Below, piece by piece: positions 1 to 7,067 of a DNA stretch of 7,067 nucleotides. The first letter of the stretch is position 1; each line of letters opens with the position of its first letter. Source of the stretch: Thermoleophilia bacterium (lineage in GTDB: Bacteria; Actinomycetota; Thermoleophilia; Gaiellales; Gaiellaceae); NCBI GenBank assembly GCA_016844515.1, contig JAERMP010000117.1, forward strand, positions 1-7,067, in the 5' to 3' direction. Under the pieces are notes generated by a model, which worked only from the letters and a program-made list of their open reading frames with translations, was not told the origin of the DNA and ran no database searches. Position numbers and translations under genes: made by a program.

Positions 1-932
<932 letters not shown>

Positions 933-933
<1 letters not shown>

Positions 934-2912
934 TGTCCGTCGCCGCCGCCGAGATCAGGACTGTCACGCCGGTGCTCAGTCACCGGCCGTGGTGGCGGGG
1001 GAAGATCGTTCAGACGGCCGGGATTGTCGCACTTATGTACCTGGCCTACCGAGCCTGGCAACTCGAGTACCCGTGGCCCGCTCGGCTCGAATGGAATGCC
1101 CTTCCGTTCCGGATCGACGACTTCCAAACCTGGCTGCTCGATCAGGAAAACGCCGAAGAACCGAGCTTCGTCTTCGCCATCTTCGACGGCTTTGCGACCT
1201 TTGTGGACAACCTCGTCGGCTGGTTCAACCAGTTCTTGCTGTGGCTGACGTGGGCGGGAACCATGGCCGCGGGCACGCTGATCGCGCTGCGGTTCGGAGG
1301 CTGGCGCGCCGCCGCCTGGGTCGGTGGAGCGTTCGCGTCGTTCGCGCTCATGGGACTGTGGGAGGAGAGCATGCAGACGCTTGCGCTGATGCTCGCCGCA
1401 GTCGGTCTCTCGCTCTCGGTCGGGATCCCGCTCGGGATCGTCGCCGGACTCTCGAACCGCTTCCAGCAGGCGATAACGCCAATTCTCGACGCGATGCAGA
1501 TCGTGCCGGCGTTCGCCTACCTGATGCCGGTGGTCATCCTCTTCTCGGTTGGACCCGGCGCCGCGGTTGTGTCCACGATGATCTATGCGATCCCACCGGC
1601 CGTGCGCATAACGGCGCTCGGCATCAGGGGTGTGGCCGTGAACACGGTCGAGGCGGCGAACTCCATGGGCTCGACGCGACGCCAGGTGTTGACCAAGGTG
1701 CAGCTGCCACTCTCACGGCGGATGCTGCTGCTCGGGGTCAATCAGACGATCCTCTTTGCACTCTCGATGGTCGTCATCGCCGGCCTGATCGGTGGCGGCG
1801 GCCTCGGTGACGTCGTCACGAGCGGGCTGTACTCGAACCCCGCGCTCGCGATCCTTGGTGGCGTCGCCATCGTCATCATGGCGATGGCGCTCGACCGGTC
1901 GACCGAGGCGGTCGCCAACCGCACCGACCCGACGCACCGGCACCTCACGGACGCGACGCGCAAGCGCCTGAAGGTCGCCACACTTGCAACCATCGCCGGC
2001 ATCGGCCTCGCTGTGGGTCTGGCGAAGGCCTTCGGGGCGGCCGCGATCTACCCCGACACTGCAACCGCCCAAGAGTGGCTGCTCGTGCGCATCCAGGCGG
2101 TACTCGACTACGTCCAGGATCCGGCGAACTTCGTCTTCAAGATCACCGAGCCACTTGGGAACTTCATCCTGGTCCACGGCGTCCAGCCGGTGCAGGAGTT
2201 CCTGGTCGGGACGCCGTGGTTCGTGACGGTCGCCGGACTGAGCGCGATCGCCTTCGTCGTGAGCGGGATTCGTCCCGCCGTGACGACGCTCGTCATGTTC
2301 ACGTCGATCGGGGTGATGGGCATGTGGGAGCCGGCCATGGACACGTTCTCCCAGGTTCTTGTCGCGACGGTGATCACGGTTCTGATCGGCGTGGCGCTCG
2401 GCGTGTGGGCGGCTGAGAGCAAGACCGTGTCACGCACACTCCGGCCAGTGAACGACATCTTCCAGACGCTTCCCCAACTCGTCTACATCATCCCCTTCAT
2501 CTACCTCATGCCAGTGTCGATCGTGCCTGGGATCGTCGCGGGCGTGCTGTACGCATTTCCGGTCGTCGTTCGACTGGTCGAACGAGGCGTTCGAGACGTC
2601 GCACCCAACTCGGTCGAGGCAGCGAGCGCCTTCGGTGCGACGCGCCGCCAGGTGCTAACGAAGGTCAAGATCCCGCTCGCGGGCGACGCGATCATGCTCG
2701 GCGTCAACCAGGGAATCATCATGGTGCTCGCCGTCGTCGTGATCGGCGGGCTCGTCGGCTCAGGCGGCCTTGGATATCTCGTCGCACTGGGGCTTCAGCG
2801 CGGCGAGTTCGGCCTGGGAGTCGTGGCGTCGCTTGCGATCCTCGCGCTCGGCATCGCGCTGGATCGCGTCACACAGGCCACACAACATGCACGAAAGGAG
2901 GAAGTCGCGTGA
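933..2912 (+). CDS. Fused tandem ProW-type permease (two BPD transporter domains)
   Basis: This is the membrane channel of the importer, 659 residues, about twice the size of one ProW-type subunit. Each half has an N-terminal segment with hydrophobic stretches (about 26-42 and 100-141; about 347-366 and 428-463) followed by a binding-protein-dependent permease core (about 143-320 and 465-643). Both cores carry the EAA loop that contacts the ATPase: EAANSMG at 240-246 and EAASAFG at 562-568, each followed by an identical TRRQVLTKV. The landmarks W143/W465, P199/P521, Y218/Y540, R225/R547, LGVNQ and GGLG all match at a constant offset of 322 residues, so the halves are a tandem duplication. The linker at about 320-346 is charged (RTDPTHRHLTDATRKR) and probably cytoplasmic. 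One chain would then supply both permease positions above an ATPase dimer. The ATG is part of TGATG at the end of the ATPase gene. The 3' end contains the AAAGGAGG that precedes the next gene. The family is certain; whether the halves differ in function is unknown. Confidence 0.95.
2894..2911 (+). promoter_or_regulatory. Shine-Dalgarno plus overlapping GTG, alternative start for the binding protein
   Basis: AAAGGAGG at 2894-2901 lies seven bases before a GTG at 2909-2911 that overlaps the permease stop as GTGA. The GTG is in frame with the binding protein and would add 13 mostly polar and charged residues (MNERGSVNKKEDR) before the signal peptide. The layout is typical of translational coupling, but the added residues are a poor export-signal start, so this may be a secondary or re-initiation site. 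Confidence 0.55.
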
Positions 2913-2935
2913 ACGAGAGAGGATCAGTCAACAAG

Positions 2936-2950
2936 AAGGAGGATCGGATG
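2936..2950 (+). promoter_or_regulatory. Shine-Dalgarno that favours the ATG start of the binding protein
   Basis: AAGGAGG at 2936-2942 is five bases before the ATG at 2948. This start gives a compact signal peptide (MSKRVGAR followed by a long hydrophobic run), which is why it is preferred over the GTG at 2909. Two near-consensus ribosome sites therefore stand 42 bases apart in the same frame. Confidence 0.7.
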
Positions 2951-3916
2951 TCGAAACGTGTGGGAGCCCGGGTCGTATTGCTGCTCGGGGCCTCGGTGGT
3001 AGCAGTCGTCGGGCTCGTCTCATCGGGGAGCGCGCTCGGCGGGGCGAGCCAGTCGTGCGGCACAGTCACGCTCAACGAGCAAGCGTGGGCGGGCTCGACC
3101 GCGAACACCTACGTCGCCAAGTATGTGCTCGAGAAGAAGCTCGGCTGCAAGGTCAAGATCACGAAGATCACCGAGATCCCCGTCTTCCAGGCGATGGCGG
3201 ACGGCAAGGTCGACGTCGTGCTCGAGGACTGGCAGCACGTCGACCAGTACAAGCAGTTCGCCACGAAGCAGAAGTCCGTCGTCATCGTCGGGTCGAACGG
3301 CGTGATCGGGCACATTGGCTGGTACATCCCGAAGTACCTGCTCAAGCAGTACCCGCAGTTCGCGACCTGGAAGGGCTTGAAGGGCAAGGAGGACGTCTTC
3401 AAGTCGCCGGAGTCGGGCTCGCAGGGGATGTTCCTCGGCGGTGACCCGTCCTACGTGCAGAAGGACAAGGAGCTCATCAAGCTGCTTGGGCTGAACTTCA
3501 AGCACGTCACGGTGGGGGCAGAGCCCGCGCAGGTGGCTCGCTTCTCGCAGCTGATCAAGCAGAAGAAGCCGGTCATCTTCTACTGGTACACGCCGCAGTA
3601 CCTGAACGTGCAGCTCGACCTGACCGAGGTGAAGCTCCCTGCCCGGTTCAAGAGCTGCAAGGACGACGCGTCGTCGGGCGGAAACGTCAAGCAGTACAAG
3701 TGCGCCTACGGCATCACGATCATCAACAAGCTCGTGAGCAAGAAGTTCGCGACGAGCGGCTCACCCGCCGTGAACTTCATCAAGAAGTGGAAGTGGACGA
3801 ACGCCGACCAGAACTTCGTCGCCACGCAGATCGCCGGGAAGAAGGTGAACCCGGACAAAGCGGCGGAAGCCTGGGTGAAGGCGAATGCGGCAAAAGTCAA
3901 CGCCTGGCTGAAGTGA
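2948..3916 (+). CDS. Secreted OpuAC/ProX-type substrate-binding protein of the ABC importer
   Basis: This protein captures the substrate outside the membrane and delivers it to the fused permease. It has 322 residues from the chosen ATG; the GTG at 2909 would give 335. An export signal covers about residues 1-33: a basic start MSKRVGAR, a hydrophobic run VVLLLGASVVAVVGLV, then small residues before SQS. The first cysteine (C37, in ASQSCG) does not sit in a lipobox, so a lipoprotein is not supported. The mature part resembles OpuAC-type glycine betaine binders, with VLEDWQHVD (91-99), GHIGWYIPKY (121-130) and FYWYTPQY (211-218) supplying tryptophans and tyrosines that could form the aromatic cage for a quaternary ammonium group. 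Four cysteines fall into two likely pairs (C37/C67 and C237/C252). The mature protein has about 40 lysines against two arginines and about 22 acidic residues, so it should be strongly basic. The gene follows the permease directly. Exact ligand (betaine, dimethylglycine, choline, carnitine or proline betaine) cannot be read from sequence. Confidence 0.9.
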   Translation: MSKRVGARVVLLLGASVVAVVGLVSSGSALGGASQSCGTVTLNEQAWAGSTANTYVAKYVLEKKLGCKVKITKITEIPVFQAMADGKVDVVLEDWQHVDQYKQFATKQKSVVIVGSNGVIGHIGWYIPKYLLKQYPQFATWKGLKGKEDVFKSPESGSQGMFLGGDPSYVQKDKELIKLLGLNFKHVTVGAEPAQVARFSQLIKQKKPVIFYWYTPQYLNVQLDLTEVKLPARFKSCKDDASSGGNVKQYKCAYGITIINKLVSKKFATSGSPAVNFIKKWKWTNADQNFVATQIAGKKVNPDKAAEAWVKANAAKVNAWLK

Positions 3917-3919
3917 GCT

Positions 3920-3960
3920 GAGGCGAGCGGCGGGGACGATCCCGTCCCCGCCGCCGCCTC
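3920..3960 (+). terminator. Strong GC hairpin after the transporter genes, without a T-run
   Basis: GAGGCG (3920-3925) and GCGGCGGGGACG (3927-3938) pair perfectly with 3943-3960. This gives an 18-bp stem with one bulged A (3926) and the loop ATCC. It starts three bases after the binding-protein stop and ends eight bases before the regulator ATG, so it fills the gap. No T-tract follows, so classic rho-independent termination is uncertain. It could be a U-less actinobacterial-type terminator, a processing or 3'-end-protecting hairpin for the transporter mRNA, or a block on ribosome loading for the next gene. Confidence 0.6.
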
Positions 3961-3968
3961 GACCGCCG

Positions 3969-4640
3969 ATGACCACACCAGCGTTCGCCATCCACCAGCC
4001 CGAGGCGGCCGACGCCCGGTCGCTCGCGGACCAGGCGTACTACCGCATCCGCGAGCTCATCGTGACGCTCGAGCTTCCACCGGGCTCCCTCGTCAACGAG
4101 CGCGAGCTCATGGAGCAAATGGGCCTCGGACGAACGCCTGTCCGAGAGGCGCTCCGCGCGCTCGCCCGCGAGCGGCTGGTGGATGTGTACCCGCGGCGGG
4201 GGATGTTCGTTTCGCCCGTTGACGTCGGCGACCTGGCGGGGCTCTCCGAGGTACGCGTGACGCTCGAGAGTCGTGCGGCGCGTCTCGCAGCCGAGCGAGC
4301 GACGGAAGCCGAACGGGCCGAGACGGACGCGCTCCTCGCAGAGCTCGACGGGTCGACCGCACACGACGAGCGCTCTCTGATCGACCTCGATCAGCGCCTC
4401 CACCGCCACGTGTACCGCTGCGCGCACAACCCGTTCCTCGAGGCGACTCTGAACGAGTACTACATGCTGACGTTGCGGATCTGGTTCCTCGTCCTCGACC
4501 GTGTCGTCCGCCTCGGAGATGCGATCCAGGAGCATCGTGAGCTGCTCGAGGCGATACGCGATCGAGACCCCGCGCGGGCAGAGGACGTGATGCGACGCCA
4601 TGTCGAGGGCTTCGAGCAGGCCATTCGGCGCGTGCTCTGA
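3969..4640 (+). CDS. GntR-family transcriptional regulator, FadR/FCD subclass
   Basis: This is a DNA-binding regulator of 223 residues, the usual size for the FCD group. The N-terminal winged helix-turn-helix spans about residues 18-82, with the typical pieces LADQAYYRIRELIV, PPGSLVNERELMEQMGLGRT, PVREALRALARERLV and the wing PRRGMFV. The rest is an all-helical FCD ligand domain. The four expected metal-ligand positions are present: D141 and H145 in LDQRLHRHV, H189 in IQEHREL, and H211 in MRRHVEGF. This group normally binds a carboxylate effector through the metal, so betaine, dimethylglycine, sarcosine or a downstream acid would fit, but that is inference. I see no Shine-Dalgarno before the ATG, and the GC hairpin ends eight bases upstream, so a leaderless transcript or weak read-through translation is possible. 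No better start exists without cutting into the DNA-binding domain. Its position between the transporter and dehydrogenase genes suggests local control of one or both. Confidence 0.93.
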   Translation: MTTPAFAIHQPEAADARSLADQAYYRIRELIVTLELPPGSLVNERELMEQMGLGRTPVREALRALARERLVDVYPRRGMFVSPVDVGDLAGLSEVRVTLESRAARLAAERATEAERAETDALLAELDGSTAHDERSLIDLDQRLHRHVYRCAHNPFLEATLNEYYMLTLRIWFLVLDRVVRLGDAIQEHRELLEAIRDRDPARAEDVMRRHVEGFEQAIRRVL

Positions 4641-4691
4641 CTCTTATATATTTCCCGCCCTTCTACTCATATATCAGCAGGAGCCGCCCAT
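4641..4691 (+). promoter_or_regulatory. Probable promoter/leader region of the dehydrogenase gene
   Basis: This 51-base gap is about 47% G+C, and its first 40 bases about 40%, clearly below its surroundings. TATATT at 4647-4652 could be a -10 box, although no convincing -35 is seen at the right distance (TTCGGC at 4624-4629 is weak). A ribosome binding site AGGAG (4679-4683) lies eight bases before the ATG at 4692. The region separates the regulator from the dehydrogenase and is the best candidate control point in the window. The promoter assignment is inference; the ribosome site is clear. Confidence 0.5.
4643..4674 (+). repeat. Two CT(T/C)ATATAT repeats, candidate operator for the FCD regulator
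   Basis: CTTATATAT at 4643-4651 and CTCATATAT at 4666-4674 are direct copies 23 bases apart, a little over two helical turns. Each centre (ATATAT) is self-complementary, so each could be a dyad half or a full small palindrome. The first copy overlaps the possible -10 box and the second would lie near the start of the transcript, an arrangement that would suit repression by the adjacent GntR-type protein. Binding is inferred from position and symmetry only. Confidence 0.4.
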
Positions 4692-7067
4692 ATGAGCACC
4701 CTCCCCCACCAGGCTCGCGCCGTCGTGATCGGCTGCGGAATCGTCGGGAATTCCGTCGCGTACCACCTCACCGAGCAGGGTTGGTCGGACGTTGTTCTCA
4801 TCGACAAGGGCCCGCTTCCCAACCCGGGTGGCTCCACCGGCCACGCCTCGAACTTCATCTTCCTCGTCGACCACTCGAAGGAGATGACGCAGCTCACACT
4901 CGAAAGCACGCGCCAATACCACGCGATGGACGTATACACGGAGTGCGGCGGCATCGAGGTCGCCCGCACCGAGGAGCGGCTGGAGGAGCTCCGCCGTCGC
5001 ATGGCCTCCGCCAAGTCGTGGGGGATCGAGCCGGTGTCGCTCGTCACTCCCGCCGAGATCAAGGAGCTCGTCCCGTACATCGACGAGACGATCCTGCTCG
5101 GAGGCTTCTACACGCCGGGCGTAGGCGTCGTCGACTCGCTGCGCGCGGGGACGATCATGCGCGAGCGCGCCACGGAGTCCGGTGCGCTGTCCGTGCTCGC
5201 GAACACCGAGGTGTACGGGCTGGACATCGAGGGCGGGCGGATCCGCCGAGTACAGACGTCGCGGGGGACGATCGAGGCAGAGACGGTGGTGATCGCCTGC
5301 GGTGTGTGGAGCCCGTTGCTTGCGCGGATGGCCGGCGCCCATATCCCGCTCACGCCCGCCGTGCACCAGATGATCGACATCGGGCCGGTACCCCGTTTCG
5401 AGAAGAGCACGAAGGCGATCGAGTTCCCGATCGTGCGCGACATGGACGTGTTCATGTACGAGCGCCAGGACGGCGTGGGCCTCGAGATCGGCTCGTACGC
5501 TCACCGCTCGATCCTGCACGACCCCGAGGAGATCCCCTCGCTCGGAGAGACAGCGCTCTCGCCGACCGAGTTTCCCTTCACCCAAGGTGACTTCGACCCG
5601 CAGATGGTCGACGCGCTCGACCTGATGCCCGAGATCGTCGGGGACGAGTCGGTCGGAGTGAAGTACGCGATCAACGGCCTCATCGCGCTGACGCCCGACG
5701 GCATGCCGATCCTGGGCGAGACACCCGAGGTGAAGGGGCTCTGGTCGGCGGCCGCCGTGTGGGTGAAGGAAGGGCCCGGCGTCGGCAAGTCGCTGGCGGA
5801 ATGGATCGTGCACGGCGAGTCGCACATCGACCTTCACACCTCCGACGTGAGCCGTTTTCACGCCCACCAAAAGACGCGGGCGCACGTCAGAGCGCGCACG
5901 TTCGAGGCGTTCCCGAAGACGTACGGGATCATCCACCCCGCCGAGCAGTGGTCGTCCGACCGTGGCATCCGCGTCTCGCCGATGTATGAGCGCGAGAAGG
6001 AGCTGGGAGCCGTCTTCTACGAGGCTGCGGGCTGGGAGCGCCCGCAGTGGTACGAGGCGAACGCCCCGCTCGTCGAGCGGTACGAAGTCGAGTCGCGGCA
6101 GGCCGAATGGGACGCCCGCTGGTGGTCACCGATCGTCAACGCCGAGCACTTGTCAATGCGCGAGCACGCTGGAATCTTCGATCTCTCCGCGTTCGCGATC
6201 TTCGACGTCAAGGGTGCAGGCGCGCTGGACGCTCTGCAGCACAGCGTTCTCGCGCAAATGGAGGTCCCAGTCGGGCGCGTCGTGTACACGCCGGTGCTCG
6301 GCCCGGGCGGCGGCTTTAAGTCCGACCTCACGATCATGCGGATCGGCGACGACGAGTTTCGGATCGTCACCGGCGGCGCGCACGGCATGGCCGACCGCAA
6401 GCTCTTTGTCGACCAGCTCCCCGCCGACGGCTCGGCGGCGCTCGTCGACGTCACCGCGGCCTGGACGACGATCGGCCTCTGGGGGCCGCGCGCGCGAGAC
6501 ATCCTGGCAACCGTGACGGCCGACGACGTGTCGCACGAGGAGTTCGCGTTCGGCACGTGCAGGACGGTCGAGATCGGCTCGCAGCTCGTGCTCGCATCGC
6601 GCATCTCCTACGTGGGCGACCTGGGGTGGGAGCTGTACGTGCCGATCGAGCAGGGAGCCCGCCTCTGGGACGTGCTCTGGGAGGCCGGCGAGCCACACGG
6701 GCTCACGGCATGCGGCATCGGTGTCTACGGGACCACGGGGCGGCTGGAGAAGTGCTACCGCGCCTACGGCGCGGAGCTCGAGAGCGAGTACACCGTCGTC
6801 GAAGCGGGCATGCAACGGCCGAAGGTGAAGGACCAGGACTTCGTCGGGAGGGACGCGCACCTGCGCCACCGCGAGGAAGAGCCCGCAGCGATCCTGTGCA
6901 CCCTCACGATCGACGACCAGACCTCCAGCTCAGGCGTGAAGCGGTACCCGCTCGGACGCGAGCCCATCACACTGCGCGACGGCACGCCGCTCACCGATCG
7001 CAAAGGGCGGCGCTCGTACGTGACCAGCGCCGGCGCGGCCCCCTCGGTCGGCAAGCACATCCTGCTC
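4692..7067 (+). CDS. FAD-dependent dimethylglycine/sarcosine dehydrogenase-type enzyme with GcvT-like folate domain (3' partial)
   Basis: The frame runs 792 codons to the right edge without a stop. Family members are usually a little over 800 residues, so a short C-terminal piece is probably missing. Such enzymes oxidatively remove an N-methyl group and pass the one-carbon unit to tetrahydrofolate in the cytoplasm. Order of parts: an FAD Rossmann motif GCGIVG (14-19) with D38; GGSTGHAS (46-53), where H51 is in the position of the covalent-flavin histidine of this family; an oxidoreductase body with H225 (TPAVHQM) and Y256 (FMYERQD), resembling the active-site pair of dimethylglycine oxidase; the C-terminal FAD segment WVKEGPGVGKSLAEWIVHG; a linker domain with YGIIHPAEQW and GWERPQWYE (about 380-455); a GcvT domain (about 475-705) with YTPVLGPGGGFKSDLT, ISYVGDLGWELYVP and GRLEKCYRAYGAEL; then the start of a GcvT C-terminal domain (about 730 on). 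The ATG has AGGAG eight bases upstream. The substrate could be dimethylglycine, sarcosine or another N-methyl amino acid. Dehydrogenase versus oxidase cannot be decided here. Confidence 0.93.
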   Translation, partial: MSTLPHQARAVVIGCGIVGNSVAYHLTEQGWSDVVLIDKGPLPNPGGSTGHASNFIFLVDHSKEMTQLTLESTRQYHAMDVYTECGGIEVARTEERLEELRRRMASAKSWGIEPVSLVTPAEIKELVPYIDETILLGGFYTPGVGVVDSLRAGTIMRERATESGALSVLANTEVYGLDIEGGRIRRVQTSRGTIEAETVVIACGVWSPLLARMAGAHIPLTPAVHQMIDIGPVPRFEKSTKAIEFPIVRDMDVFMYERQDGVGLEIGSYAHRSILHDPEEIPSLGETALSPTEFPFTQGDFDPQMVDALDLMPEIVGDESVGVKYAINGLIALTPDGMPILGETPEVKGLWSAAAVWVKEGPGVGKSLAEWIVHGESHIDLHTSDVSRFHAHQKTRAHVRARTFEAFPKTYGIIHPAEQWSSDRGIRVSPMYEREKELGAVFYEAAGWERPQWYEANAPLVERYEVESRQAEWDARWWSPIVNAEHLSMREHAGIFDLSAFAIFDVKGAGALDALQHSVLAQMEVPVGRVVYTPVLGPGGGFKSDLTIMRIGDDEFRIVTGGAHGMADRKLFVDQLPADGSAALVDVTAAWTTIGLWGPRARDILATVTADDVSHEEFAFGTCRTVEIGSQLVLASRISYVGDLGWELYVPIEQGARLWDVLWEAGEPHGLTACGIGVYGTTGRLEKCYRAYGAELESEYTVVEAGMQRPKVKDQDFVGRDAHLRHREEEPAAILCTLTIDDQTSSSGVKRYPLGREPITLRDGTPLTDRKGRRSYVTSAGAAPSVGKHILL

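Noticed and set aside
989..1810. A 273-codon + strand frame inside the permease gene
   Set aside because: Arginine-rich out-of-frame translation of the permease; it lacks hydrophobic segments or any domain.
1647..2675. The two EAA-loop regions as a DNA repeat that might recombine
   Set aside because: The match is at protein level; third codon positions differ widely between 1647-1709 and 2613-2675, so this is an old duplication and not a recent DNA repeat.
3056..3058. C37 of the binding protein as a lipoprotein anchor
   Set aside because: The preceding residues ASQS do not form a lipobox (serine at -3 and glutamine at -2), so a cleaved secreted form is more likely.
3897..4601. A 234-codon open frame on the - strand opposite the GntR regulator
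   Set aside because: Low-complexity charged composition without motifs; the + strand has a full winged-helix and FCD domain, so this is a shadow.
4674..5936. A 420-codon open frame on the - strand opposite the dehydrogenase gene
   Set aside because: It is rich in R, D, H and G with no recognisable domain, and it lies fully opposite a gene with clear motifs. Long antisense frames like this are expected in GC-rich coding DNA.
6153..6869. A 238-codon open frame on the - strand opposite the GcvT domain
   Set aside because: No motifs, no ribosome site considered convincing, and the + strand frame is clearly coding throughout.

Overview
The window is GC-rich (roughly two thirds G+C by eye), with AAG, CTC and GTC codon preferences and tightly packed genes on one strand. 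This fits a high-GC actinobacterium, possibly of the Thermoleophilia or Rubrobacteria type. That placement rests on composition and gene style only and is weak. All five genes I can support lie on the + strand, and the long open frames on the - strand look like antisense shadows.

The first part (1-3916) is a quaternary-amine ABC transporter operon of the ProU/OpuA class. It holds a ProV-like ATPase whose 5' end lies before the window, a 659-residue permease made of two complete ProW-like halves fused head to tail, and a secreted OpuAC-type substrate-binding protein. The ATPase and permease overlap as TGATG. The permease stop overlaps a possible GTG start (GTGA) for the binding protein, and a second, better start with its own Shine-Dalgarno lies 39 bases further on. 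A strong GC hairpin (3920-3960) fills the gap after the binding-protein gene.

The second part (3969-4640) is a GntR-family regulator of the FadR/FCD subclass with all four expected metal-ligand positions. It is followed by a 51-base AT-richer intergenic region (4641-4691) carrying two CT(T/C)ATATAT repeats 23 bases apart, a possible -10 box and a clear ribosome binding site. This is the only good candidate promoter/operator region in the window.

The third part (4692 to the right edge) is a 792-codon partial gene for an FAD-dependent dimethylglycine/sarcosine dehydrogenase-type enzyme fused to a GcvT-like folate domain. It has a probable covalent-flavin histidine (H51) and an active-site-like H225.

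Taken together, the cluster reads as uptake of a methylated amine (glycine betaine, dimethylglycine, sarcosine or a relative), oxidative N-demethylation of it, and transfer of the released one-carbon unit to tetrahydrofolate, under a local carboxylate-sensing repressor. The individual families are known. The less ordinary points are the fused tandem permease, the shortened CBS region of the ATPase, the lysine-rich and arginine-poor binding protein, and the paired ATATAT sites. I see no RNA genes, CRISPR arrays, insertion sequences or phage features.
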